DNA of 64,000 nt from an uncultured Prevotellaceae bacterium. GTDB lineage: Bacteria > Bacteroidota > Bacteroidia > Bacteroidales > Bacteroidaceae. The stretch's first letter is position 1. Every line of letters begins with the position of its first letter. Below are positions 43,630 through 51,974 of the stretch, piece after piece. The notes below the pieces were generated by a model. The model saw nothing but the letters and a program-made list of their open reading frames with translations. It did no database searches and was not told the origin of the DNA. The translations under genes were made by a program, and so were the position numbers. The DNA is taken from assembly GCA_900314985.1 (NCBI GenBank), contig OMXL01000011.1, positions 1-64,000 of the forward strand. The letters run 5' to 3'.

Positions 43630-44676
43630 TTATGAATTAGCTTTTTTATAGACCCATGCCTCGTAGAATTCCTCGTGCATGTTCATCTTGTTAAGCAGGC
43701 GGTAGGCCTCAGACTCACTGCTGAACTCGGCACTGATAACGCGTACTACATTGTTAGTAACGTCTACGTATGCATTGGGGAAACCTTCCTTCTTCAATTT
43801 TTCAACGTACAGCTCGGCATTTGACAGCTTCACTTGGCTGGCAACGACGATGCAATACTTGGTGGTAGAGGCCGCTGCTGCAGTCTTTTGCTCAGCTTCC
43901 GTATTCTTCGCTTCCTTTGCTTCTTCGGCAGATGTGGCCTTGGCAGCAACAGGCTCAGCAACCACTGGCTCTACGGTAGGCAGTGTGGTGTCTTGCGGAA
44001 TAAGCTTATAGAGGATGGAGTGCTGCAACTGACTCATCGTCTGTGTGCTCAGGTCGCTATTGGTTACTGGCGTAGCGATGAAGAAGAATGCAATCACTGC
44101 TGCTGCCACAGCTACCGCATTGCGTATCCACGACATCTTGATGCTAATCTCCTTGTCATAGTCATCGTTGTCGTCGGTGAAGTCGAGCAGTTGTGGTGCT
44201 TCGGTTGTCTTGGCAGGCTCAACGGCAGGCATCTGCACCTTTTTGGCAACGCTGTTGCTCATGCAATTGAACGAGAACGAGCTCAATCCATAAAGGTCTG
44301 GCGAAAGAATGCCCGACTCACAGGGAGTAAATTCGTAGTTGCCATCCTGGTTGACAGTAAGCTCACCAAGATCCTCTAAGATATAGTGGCCTTCCTCCTG
44401 CAACTGATGCTTCAACTCAGCCACCTCGTTCTCAATGCGACGCAGCGCCTCGGGGTAGGAGATGTCATAAGCCTCTACGTACGACTGTACCAGTACGGAG
44501 TCGTTCATTCGCAGCTGAGGATTGAATCCTAACGTGCGCAGAGGAGGAAGAAATAGATTATCGGATTCGTCATATCGCGCTGGTACATTGTGGGTTATAA
44601 AACCGCCAAAGTCTGGCACAATAACGCAGTCATTGGCCAGTAGCAATATCTCGATATGTCTGTTTAATTGAATCAC
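43630..44676 (-). CDS. CCDC81-type HU-domain and SPOR-domain membrane protein
   Basis: This 348-residue protein starts at GTG 44676 (VIQLNRHIEILLLANDCVIV read as Met first). The N-terminal half holds two prokaryotic HU-like domains of the CCDC81 type (PDFGGFITHNVPARYDES). A transmembrane segment follows at about residues 183-205, and an Ala/Glu-rich linker leads to a SPOR domain from about residue 272 (YCIVVASQVKLSNAELYVEK). SPOR domains bind denuded peptidoglycan, so a cell-envelope or division role is likely. The longer open frame upstream to 44982 covers the promoter region and rfbC and is not used. The start lies only 5 nt from a -7 box. Confidence 0.82.
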   Translation of the reverse strand: MIQLNRHIEILLLANDCVIVPDFGGFITHNVPARYDESDNLFLPPLRTLGFNPQLRMNDSVLVQSYVEAYDISYPEALRRIENEVAELKHQLQEEGHYILEDLGELTVNQDGNYEFTPCESGILSPDLYGLSSFSFNCMSNSVAKKVQMPAVEPAKTTEAPQLLDFTDDNDDYDKEISIKMSWIRNAVAVAAAVIAFFFIATPVTNSDLSTQTMSQLQHSILYKLIPQDTTLPTVEPVVAEPVAAKATSAEEAKEAKNTEAEQKTAAAASTTKYCIVVASQVKLSNAELYVEKLKKEGFPNAYVDVTNNVVRVISAEFSSESEAYRLLNKMNMHEEFYEAWVYKKANS

Positions 44677-44681
44677 GACTG

Positions 44682-44689
44682 CAAAATTA
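44682..44689 (-). promoter_or_regulatory. -7 promoter box next to the GTG start of the HU-SPOR gene
   Basis: The minus strand reads TAATTTTG, ending 5 nt before the GTG at 44676. Transcription would start at about the start codon. Confidence 0.55.
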
Positions 44690-44763
44690 CGACTTTTTTC
44701 GGAAATGACAAACAAAAATCGATGAAATATTGAAAAAACTTTCATTATCTCAAATTTTATTAC

Positions 44764-44771
44764 TACTTTTG
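44764..44771 (+). promoter_or_regulatory. -7 promoter box for rfbC
   Basis: TACTTTTG lies 28 bp before the rfbC ATG. Confidence 0.65.
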
Positions 44772-44799
44772 CAGTGTTAAAATGACTAGATAACCATTT

Positions 44800-45348
44800 A
44801 TGGAGTTCAAGAAAACCGCTATCGAAGGAGTATATGTTATTGAACCACGCGTATTTAACGATGCGCGCGGGTACTTCTTTGAGGCTTGGAAGAAGGAGGA
44901 ATTCGAGCAGAATATTGGCAAGGTAGAGTTCGTGCAAGACAACGAATCGAAGTCGTCGTATGGCGTTCTTCGTGGCCTGCACTATCAGAAAGGTGATGCC
45001 TCACAGGCTAAGCTGGTGCGTGTCATCAAGGGTAAGGTGCTGGACGTGGCCGTAGATATCCGCAAGTCGAGTCCTACGTTTGGCCAGCACGTCATGGTAG
45101 AGCTGAGCGACGAGAACAAGCGTCAGTTCTTTATTCCCCGTGGTTTTGCCCATGGCTTCCTGGTACTGAGCGACGAGGCCATCTTTACTTATAAGGTTGA
45201 CAACCCCTATGCTCCTCAGGCAGATGCCGGCATCCGTTGGAACGACCCCGACTTGGGCATTGAGTGGCCCATCGATCCTAAGGACGTACAGACCAGTGAG
45301 AAAGACCTGAAACAGCCATTCCTCAAAGATGCAGAAGTCTTTGAGTAG
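44800..45348 (+). CDS. rfbC: dTDP-4-dehydrorhamnose 3,5-epimerase
   Basis: This 182-residue cupin epimerase makes dTDP-4-keto-L-rhamnose. The core motifs are GVLRGLHYQKGDASQAKLVR and RGFAHGFLVLSDEAIFTYKV. YFFEAWKKEEFEQN near the N-terminus also matches RmlC. The rest of the rml pathway is not nearby. It is intact and cytosolic. A word repeat separates it from a DUF4738 lipoprotein gene. Confidence 0.95.
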   Translation: MEFKKTAIEGVYVIEPRVFNDARGYFFEAWKKEEFEQNIGKVEFVQDNESKSSYGVLRGLHYQKGDASQAKLVRVIKGKVLDVAVDIRKSSPTFGQHVMVELSDENKRQFFIPRGFAHGFLVLSDEAIFTYKVDNPYAPQADAGIRWNDPDLGIEWPIDPKDVQTSEKDLKQPFLKDAEVFE

Positions 45349-45386
45349 TGAATAGAGAATAGTGAATAGTGAATAGTGAATAACGA
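45346..45386 (+). repeat. AGTGAATAGAGAATAGTGAATA word repeat
   Basis: Five near copies of AGTGAATA/AGAGAATA fill the whole spacer between rfbC and the DUF4738 gene. Confidence 0.75.
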
Positions 45387-46184
45387 ATGAACATACGCAA
45401 CGGATTAACGATTACATGTGTGCTTCTGCTGGCCGCCCTGATGGGTTGCGGACAACGCGCAGGAGATGCTAAGCTTCCCGAGAGCAAGGAGGCTAAGCAG
45501 TTGTTGCAGGGCGTCTGGAGTGACGAAGACACAGAGGACGTCGTCTTCCAGCTGCGAGGCGACTCTGTGTATTATCCTGACTCCACCAGTATGCCTGCCT
45601 TCTTCCGCGTCTACGACGATACGCTCTACATCGGTTCATCAGCCCGCTATCATATCGAGAAACACACCAATCACGTGCTGTGGTTCAAGGGTTCCGATGG
45701 CGAAGTAGTCAAGCTGGTGAAGGGCGACGGTGACGAAGACAAAGAACTCTTTGAGCGCAACAAGACGCAGATACTGACCCTTGCTGAGGTGCTGAAGAAA
45801 GACACGGTGGTCAGCTACAATGGCAACCGCTATCACCTGTATATTGCGGTGAATCCGACGAAATACAAGGTCGTTCGTCATACCATCAACGACGATGGAC
45901 TGGATGTAGAGAACGTCTATTACGACAATATCATCCACCTCAGCGTTTTCCAAGGCGACAGAGAACTTTTCTCGCGCGACTTCCGCAAGCAGCTGTATCA
46001 GCAGCGCGTCCCTGCGCAGTTCTTCGACCAGGCTGTGCTCAACAATATGGAGTACGACAGCACCGACGAGAAGGGCTTCCACGTTGACGTATCGCTCTGT
46101 ACCCCTGGCGATGCCAGCTGCTATCTGATAGAGCACGTCATCTCGTTCGATGGCCAAGTATCCACAGAATTGTTAGAATATTGA
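45387..46184 (+). CDS. DUF4738 lipoprotein
   Basis: This 265-residue lipoprotein starts MNIRNGLTITCVLLLAALMG with the lipobox LMGCG. The mature protein begins with a charged linker and continues with a beta-rich domain containing KYKVVRHTINDDGLDVENVY, as in DUF4738 proteins. The stop overlaps the start of the omega-amidase gene (TTGA), so the two are translationally coupled. Function unknown. Confidence 0.8.
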   Translation: MNIRNGLTITCVLLLAALMGCGQRAGDAKLPESKEAKQLLQGVWSDEDTEDVVFQLRGDSVYYPDSTSMPAFFRVYDDTLYIGSSARYHIEKHTNHVLWFKGSDGEVVKLVKGDGDEDKELFERNKTQILTLAEVLKKDTVVSYNGNRYHLYIAVNPTKYKVVRHTINDDGLDVENVYYDNIIHLSVFQGDRELFSRDFRKQLYQQRVPAQFFDQAVLNNMEYDSTDEKGFHVDVSLCTPGDASCYLIEHVISFDGQVSTELLEY

Positions 46185-46939
46185 AGGTAACGCTGCTACA
46201 GACCGACATCCAGTGGGCACAGGCTGACAAGAACATTCTTGACGCTGAGCGCATGATAGCCGAGAACGCTGGCAGCGACCTCTATGTGTTGCCCGAGATG
46301 TGGAGCACGGGCTTTGCCACCGAACCCCACCATATTGCGCACGAAGAAAACACCAACGCCGCCTTGCAGTGGATGCAGGATGCTGCCCGTCGCCATCAGT
46401 GTGCCATCAGTGGCAGCGTCGCCGTCCATCTGGCTGACGGCACCTTTCGCAATCGCCACTATTTTGTCGACGGCAGGGCAGGGCAGACCTACTTCTACGA
46501 CAAGCACCACCTCTTCACCTATGGTCACGAAGACGAGCATTTCACGCCTGGCAACGACCGTCTGATTGTTAACTACGACGGTTGGCGTCTGCTGATTCTG
46601 ACCTGCTATGATTTGCGCTTCCCCTGCTGGAGCCGTTATACTACAGGGCGTGAGTACGACGCTATCATCATCGTTGCCAACTGGCCCGATTCGCGCCAGG
46701 AAGCATGGAATGTGCTGACACAGGCTCGTGCCATCGAGAATCAGTGTTATTTGGTAGGCGTCAATAGGGTAGGCGACGACGCTAAATGTCACTATATCGG
46801 CGGTAGTGTGGCTGTAGACGTTACAGGACATGTAGTAGCCCGCTGTGGCACTGATGTAGAGACGATGAGCGTCGAACTGGACAAGGAGGAACTGGAGTAT
46901 AGACGCAGCAAATTCTGCGTTCTGGACGACAGAGACTAA
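46181..46939 (+). CDS. carbon-nitrogen hydrolase, omega-amidase (Nit2/YafV) type
   Basis: This 252-residue nitrilase-superfamily enzyme has the Glu-Lys-Cys triad in LPEMWSTGF, YDKHHLF and LTCYDLRFPCWSR. Omega-amidases clear alpha-ketoglutaramate and alpha-ketosuccinamate. The start is a TTG at 46181 (read as Met: MKVTLLQTDIQWA), overlapping the stop of DUF4738 by 4 nt. No better in-frame start is seen. Confidence 0.9.
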   Translation: MKVTLLQTDIQWAQADKNILDAERMIAENAGSDLYVLPEMWSTGFATEPHHIAHEENTNAALQWMQDAARRHQCAISGSVAVHLADGTFRNRHYFVDGRAGQTYFYDKHHLFTYGHEDEHFTPGNDRLIVNYDGWRLLILTCYDLRFPCWSRYTTGREYDAIIIVANWPDSRQEAWNVLTQARAIENQCYLVGVNRVGDDAKCHYIGGSVAVDVTGHVVARCGTDVETMSVELDKEELEYRRSKFCVLDDRD

Positions 46940-47010
46940 CCGAATACCTTTTTTCTCTTAGAAAAAGTAAAATAAAACTTAATTTATTTTGCGCTTTGCA
47001 TGTTTATTAG

Positions 47011-47018
47011 TACCTTTG
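47011..47018 (+). promoter_or_regulatory. -7 promoter box for gyrA
   Basis: TACCTTTG lies about 100 bp before the gyrA ATG. The leader between has no clear structure. Confidence 0.65.
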
Positions 47019-47118
47019 CAAGGTTAAATAAAATAGTAAAAACGCGTCAGCGGGCTTAAAAATGGCCTTAAACGCAAAAATAGTGAAATTGTAAATAGTA
47101 AAATTTTAAAATTATAAG

Positions 47119-49621
47119 ATGGATCAGACATTTGACAACGACAGAATTGTAAAAATCAACATTGAGGAAGAGATGAAATCGTCGTACATCGACTATTCGA
47201 TGTCGGTGATTGTAGCTCGTGCCTTGCCCGATGTGCGCGACGGCTTCAAGCCCGTACACCGCCGTATCTTGTATGGTATGATGGGTATCAACAACGTGAG
47301 CACCCAGCCGTACAAGAAGTGCGCCCGCGTAGTCGGTGAGGTACTCGGTAAGTATCACCCCCACGGCGACTCCTCAGTATATGGCGCTCTGGTGCGTATG
47401 GCACAGGAGTGGAACATGCGCTACACACTGGTTGACGGACAGGGTAACTTCGGTTCGGTGGATGGTGACTCACCAGCTGCCATGCGTTATACCGAGTGCC
47501 GTCTGTCGAAGATGGGTGAGCATATCATGGACGACCTGGAGAAGGAGACCGTGGATATGGTCAACAACTTCGACGACTCGCTGGTGGAGCCCAGCGTAAT
47601 GCCTACCAAGATTCCTAACCTGCTGGTAAACGGTGGTAACGGTATTGCCGTAGGTATGGCTACCAACATGCCTACCCACAACCTGGGTGAGGTGATTGAT
47701 GGTTGCTGCGCCTATATCGACAATCCCGACATCGACACCGATGGTCTGATGCAGTATATTCCTGGTCCTGACTTCCCCACAGGTGCATATATCTATGGTC
47801 TGCAGGGCGTGCGCGATGCTTACGAGACGGGTAGGGGACGTATTGTGATGCGTGCCAAGGCCGAAATCGAGAGCACCGAGACGCACGACAAGATTGTGGT
47901 TACGGAGATTCCTTACGGTGTGAACAAGGCTGACCTCGTGAAGTATATCGCCGACCTCGCCAACGAGCACAAGATTGAGGGCGTGGCCAACGTGAACGAT
48001 GAGTCTGGTCGTCAGGGAATGCGTATCGTCGTTGACTGTAAGCGCGACGCCAATGCCAACGTGCTGCTGAACAAGCTGTTTAAGATGACAGCCCTGCAGA
48101 GCTCGTTCTCTGTCAACAATATCGCACTGGTCAAGGGTCGTCCCCGTCTGCTGAACCTCAAGGAGTGCGTGAAGTACTTCGTTGAGCACCGTCACGACGT
48201 AACCATCCGTCGCACCAAGTACGACCTGAAGAAAGCCCAGGAGCGTGCCCACATCCTCGAAGGTTTGATCATTGCCGTGAACAACATCGACGAGGTGGTA
48301 CACATTATTAGAAATAGTAAGACCCCCAGCGATGCCCAGCGTAACTTGGAGCAGCGCTTCAACCTGGACGAGCTGCAGTCGAAGGCTATCGTCGATATGC
48401 GTCTGAGCCAGCTCACCGGTCTGCGTGTTGACCAGCTGCACCAGGAGTATGACGATCTGATGAAGCTGATTGCCGACTTGGAGGAAATCCTGAACAACCC
48501 CGAGCGTTGCAAGCAGGTGATGAAGGAAGAGCTGCAGGAGGTGAAGGAGAAGTATGGCGACCCACGTGGACTTCTATCCCGACGATCCTGTGGTTATCAC
48601 CATCTCACACATGGGTTACATCAAGCGTACCCACCTCGATGAGTTCCACGAGCAGGGCCGTGGCGGCATGGGCTCTAAGGCTGCCCGCCATCGCGACAAT
48701 GACTTCGCAGAGTATATCTATCCTGCCACCATGCATAACACCTTATTATTCTTTACGCAGAAGGGTCGTTGCTACTGGCAGAAGTGCTACGAGATTCCTG
48801 AGGGCGACAAGAACTCGAAGGGTCGCGCCATCCAGAATATGCTGAACATTGAGCCAGACGATGCCATCAATGCCGTACTGCGCATCAAGAACTTCAACGA
48901 CGAAGAGTTCCTGAAGTCACACTACGTCGTATTCGCTACGAAGCAAGGTATCATCAAGAAGACTCGTCTGGATCAGTATCGTAACGTACGTGCCGCTGGT
49001 GTTCGCGCCATCAATATCAACGAGGGCGACGAGGTAGTAGGCGTTCGTCTGACCAACGGTAACAACGAGCTGCTGCTGGCTAACCGCAACGGTCGTGCCG
49101 TCCGCTTCGACGAGAACGACGTTCGTACCATGGGCCGCGTTTCTACCGGTGTAATCGGTATGCGTCTGGATGGTGGCGACGACGAGGTAGTAGGCATGGT
49201 ATGCGTGAACGACCCCCAGACAGAGACCATCATGGTTGTCAGCGAGAATGGCTACGGTAAGCGTTCGGAGGTCGAGGACTACCGCAAGACTGCCCGTGGT
49301 GCCAAGGGTGTGAAGACACTCGCCATCACTGAGAAGACCGGTCGTCTGGTAGCTATCAAGGTTGTTACCGACGAGAACGACCTGATGATCATTAATAAGT
49401 CGGGCGTGCTGATTCGTCTGAAGGTGGCTGATGTACGCGTCATGGGTCGTGCTACCCAGGGCGTCCGTCTCATCAACCTCACCAAGAAGAACGATGCTAT
49501 TGCCAGCGTCTGCAAGGTGATGTCCAGTCAGGATGAAGATGTCGAAGAGGCTGAGGTGCTGAACGAAGAGCTCCCTGAGTCTGCTGACACTACAGAGATG
49601 ATACAAACCAATGAAGAATAA
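47119..49621 (+). pseudogene. gyrA: DNA gyrase subunit A gene with internal frameshifting deletion
   Basis: The first frame (47119-48642) starts MDQTFDNDRIVKINIEEEMK. It carries the GyrA breakage-reunion domain with HPHGDSSVYGALVRMAQEWN and the catalytic-tyrosine region [13 protein letters not shown]. At about 48567 the frame breaks after EVKEKYGDPR, and the rest is meaningless. The second frame, meaningful from about 48568, resumes with DFYPDDPVVITISHMGYIKR, the GyrA box region GRGGMGSKAARHRDND and the C-terminal beta-pinwheel. The total of 2503 nt plus about 50 nt would give roughly 850 residues, the usual length. Gyrase is essential, so an error in the assembly is likely unless the DNA is truly broken. 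Confidence 0.88.
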
Positions 49622-49643
49622 ACGTTTAACCAAGAACAAAATT

Positions 49644-50864
49644 ATGAAAAAAATGATGATGATGGCAATGATGCTGGTAGCCAGTGCTACCGCCTTTGCC
49701 GGTGACAGCGATGCCCTCAAGGCAGTCATGAAGTCAAAGAACTATGCCGAGGCTGCTCAGCTTGTGAAGCAGAACATCGACCAGATGGCCGATGCTGCCG
49801 AGAAGGCCAAGGCTTACAACTATCTGGTTGACCTGGCTATGAAGAAGGTTACCAAGGAGACGGCTACTATCGCTGAGAATCAGATTGGTATGCAGATGGG
49901 TCGTGCTGCTAACGAGATCGTTCCTTACGACACCTTAGGTCTGGCCGACGCTATCTGTGATGCTATCTGCAATGCCATCGAATGTAACAAATATGACCAG
50001 CAGCCCAACGCCAAGGGCAAGGTGGCTCCTAAGTTTGCCGAGAAGAATGCACAGCGCATTTGGGCTGTTCGCAGTCACTTGGTAAACATCGGTCAGGACC
50101 AGGCTTCTGCCGGCAACAAGACCGCTGCCCTGAAGTATTGGGGTTCTTTCGTTGACGCTGGTACTGATCCTCTCTTCGATGCTCAGAACCACGAGACTGA
50201 GAAGGAGTATTTCGGACAGGTTGCCCTGTTCTCTGGTCGCTATGCTTACGAGGCCAAGGATTTTGACCGTGGTGATCGTTACATCGCCATTGCCAGAAAG
50301 GATGCCAGTCAGGAGAAGGACGCTCTGGCCACCCTGCTGTACTACACCCGTACAGGTCTGACCAACCATGCTGACTCTGTAGCTGCTACCAACCGTCTGA
50401 GAAAGCTCTACGAGGCAGAGCCCGAGAACGACGCTATCCTCGATGCACTGTTCAGCATGCTCGATGGTGCTAAGGACAGAGCTGCCCAGACTGCACTGCT
50501 CGACAGCCACCTGGCTAAGTTCCCCAACTCATTTGCCGGTCTGGCCAACAAGGGTTTGATGGCTATGGCAGAGAACAATGCTGAGCAGGGTGCTGAGTGG
50601 TTGCGCAAGGCCGCTGCTGCCAAGCCCGACAATGCTGTCATCTTCACCTATTTAGGAATATGCCTCAGTTCACTGGCAGCAACTACTGAAGACACAACAA
50701 AGAGCAAAGATTTCTACAAGCAGGCTATCGACGCCTTTGACAAGGCCAAGGAACTCGATCCTGACAAACAGATGGCCAACTGGGGCTACAATCGCTATCA
50801 GGCCTACTATGGACTCTATGGTGAGGACGACCCCCGCACAAAGGCTGCCGAGGCAGACAGATAA
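49644..50864 (+). CDS. secreted TPR-type protein
   Basis: This 406-residue protein starts at ATG 49644 (MKKMMMMAMMLVASATAFAG, a signal peptide). The ATG at 49611 would overlap gyrA and place basic residues before the signal. The body is alpha-helical with tetratricopeptide-like repeats (NYAEAAQLVKQNIDQMADAA, later NAEQGAEWLRKAAAAKPDNA). It is probably periplasmic or outer-membrane associated. It ends at a terminator. The function is unknown, and a role as protein scaffold is inferred from TPR only. Confidence 0.8.
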   Translation: MKKMMMMAMMLVASATAFAGDSDALKAVMKSKNYAEAAQLVKQNIDQMADAAEKAKAYNYLVDLAMKKVTKETATIAENQIGMQMGRAANEIVPYDTLGLADAICDAICNAIECNKYDQQPNAKGKVAPKFAEKNAQRIWAVRSHLVNIGQDQASAGNKTAALKYWGSFVDAGTDPLFDAQNHETEKEYFGQVALFSGRYAYEAKDFDRGDRYIAIARKDASQEKDALATLLYYTRTGLTNHADSVAATNRLRKLYEAEPENDAILDALFSMLDGAKDRAAQTALLDSHLAKFPNSFAGLANKGLMAMAENNAEQGAEWLRKAAAAKPDNAVIFTYLGICLSSLAATTEDTTKSKDFYKQAIDAFDKAKELDPDKQMANWGYNRYQAYYGLYGEDDPRTKAAEADR

Positions 50865-50887
50865 TAGTTTATCGTTTAGGTTAAAAT

Positions 50888-50923
50888 AAAGACTCAGAGG
50901 GACTGCACCCTCTGGGTCTTTTT
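50888..50923 (+). terminator. terminator after the TPR gene
   Basis: The stem AAAGACtCAGAGGG/CCCTCTGgGTCTTT with loop ACTGCA is followed by T-rich sequence. Confidence 0.8.
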
Positions 50924-51026
50924 CTTCTGTCTACATACAGCTGGCTAATATTGGGCAAGAAAGCATAGCATTACCATCTGCATATTTATAGATTTTTCAT
51001 AACGAAAAGTAGCAAAAATGTGTTTA

Positions 51027-51374
51027 AGACTGTCAGACTGACAAAACGCCGATGCACAGGGCATTTGCAGTCTATTGACAGTCTTTTAGAGATTGACAAG
51101 ACTGACAACATTTGCTCTAGATAATAGCTGTATTTTTGCGAATATCAGCTGTATCTATGCGAATATCAGCTGTATAAACGAAAAATTCTCTAGAGAATTT
51201 CTACCGTATACAACTAATACGCGGACAATTCTCTAGAGAATTCATAGAATTTTCTAGACAATTATTCTATTAGAATTTGAGGTCGATAGGCTGTCAGTCT
51301 CCTGTCAGTCTTGACAGTCTTTAAAAAGACTGCAAACACCCTGCACATCGAGCTTTTGTCAGTCTGTCAGTCTC
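51027..51374. repeat. 348-bp element with about 80-bp imperfect inverted ends
   Basis: The left arm (51027-51108) and the reverse complement of the right arm (51291-51374) share the order AGACTG-CAGACTGACAAAA, then GATG-CAGGG, TTGCAGTCT, GACTGTCAA-like words and GACTGACA. The centre contains three AGCTGTA copies, the 20-bp core CCGTATACAACTAATACGCG at 51204-51223, and two copies of the palindrome ATTCTCTAGAGAAT. No open frame of note lies within. It stands between the gyrA region and the defence operon. Confidence 0.7.
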
Positions 51375-51498
51375 TATCACAAAATTTTTAGGTTTTCAAA
51401 AAAACCGCATAAACATCCAAGAACTTGCTAAACTTTTCGTAGCTCACGGGACTCACGTGAATGTGACAGCATTTTTCTAGATAAATCTTTTTGAATAT

Positions 51499-51547
51499 AT
51501 CACGTACCTGGTACCTGACACATGTCACGTACCTGGTACTGACACAC
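51499..51547 (+). repeat. direct repeat TCACGTACCTGGTAC-TGACACA
   Basis: Two copies of a 22-23 bp unit (51500-51522 and 51525-51547) lie upstream of the defence-operon promoter. Further CACGTG, GTGACAG and TTGACAGTACTGTCA words surround them. They could be operator-like sites. Confidence 0.6.
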
Positions 51548-51618
51548 TTGACAGTACTGTCACTGAAGATATTTCAAAAATATATCGGTGATTTCTTCTT
51601 TGTTTCAATAATTATCAC

Positions 51619-51626
51619 TATCTTTG
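51619..51626 (+). promoter_or_regulatory. -7 promoter box of the defence operon
   Basis: TATCTTTG is the only clear -7 box upstream of the helicase gene and predicts transcription from about 51633, leaving a leader of about 342 nt. Confidence 0.65.
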
Positions 51627-51632
51627 CATTCA

Positions 51633-51974
51633 AGTACTGCCGACATGTCGTAAACGGCAAAGCTACAGCTTAGTCCCTGAGTGCAGGGTGGCGGTATGAT
51701 TTTAGTTGGTAAATAATAGCATCAGCTATTTATTCAGAGCATCCTGAAACCTCGGAAATTTCAAAGATGTAACGCTTGAATAAGTCAGCCGATGCCCGTG
51801 CGTTTAGCGCGGGCATGACTTATATCTTAGCGTTACAGGTACATCCGAGGACCACAGGATGCAAGAGAAGAGCCATGAACGCGCTTCTTTTGTGTCCTGA
51901 GGTCTCTTAGTGTTTACCTGTAAGCAAGCCTGAAGATATAGTCTGATTGCCCTAAAACAATCGTGCGGTAACAG
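51633..51974 (+). ncRNA. long structured leader RNA, group I intron-like
   Basis: The 342-nt leader holds many paired segments: CCCTG/CAGGG (51675, 51684), AATAATAGC/GCTATTTATT (51712, 51725), GCATCCTG/CAGGATGC (51739, 51855), CCTCGG/CCGAGG (51750, 51845), TGTAACGCT/AGCGTTACA (51768, 51829), ATAAGTCA/TGACTTAT (51780, 51816), ATGCCCG/CGGGCAT (51792, 51810), AGAAGAGC/GCGCTTCT (51866, 51881), GATTG/CAATC (51945, 51958) and ACCTGT/ACAGGT (51916, 51971). AAGATATAGTCTG at 51933-51945 matches the conserved S/J8-7-P7 element of group I introns. A weak P7 partner CAGGT (51836-51840) lies in the correct topological place inside the P3-like helix. A canonical P6 and a firm P1 were not found. A riboswitch-like or attenuator leader is the alternative. 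Confidence 0.5.

Noticed and set aside
47370..47420. Quinolone-resistance mutation, because GDSSVYG has Gly where E. coli GyrA has Asp87
   Set aside because: Bacteroidales wild types are not identical to E. coli here and I cannot verify the species norm. No resistance claim is justified.
47470..48441. 323-codon antisense frame in gyrA
   Set aside because: It is a shadow of the conserved gyrase frame, with no recognisable motif.
47119..48642. gyrA as two separate genes
   Set aside because: The second half begins in the middle of a conserved block and has no promoter. Together the two halves make one GyrA of normal length minus a short gap, so a broken single gene is simpler.
51491..51673. 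60-codon frame across the defence promoter
   Set aside because: It spans the -7 box and the first part of the structured leader, with no start site or family. It is treated as chance.
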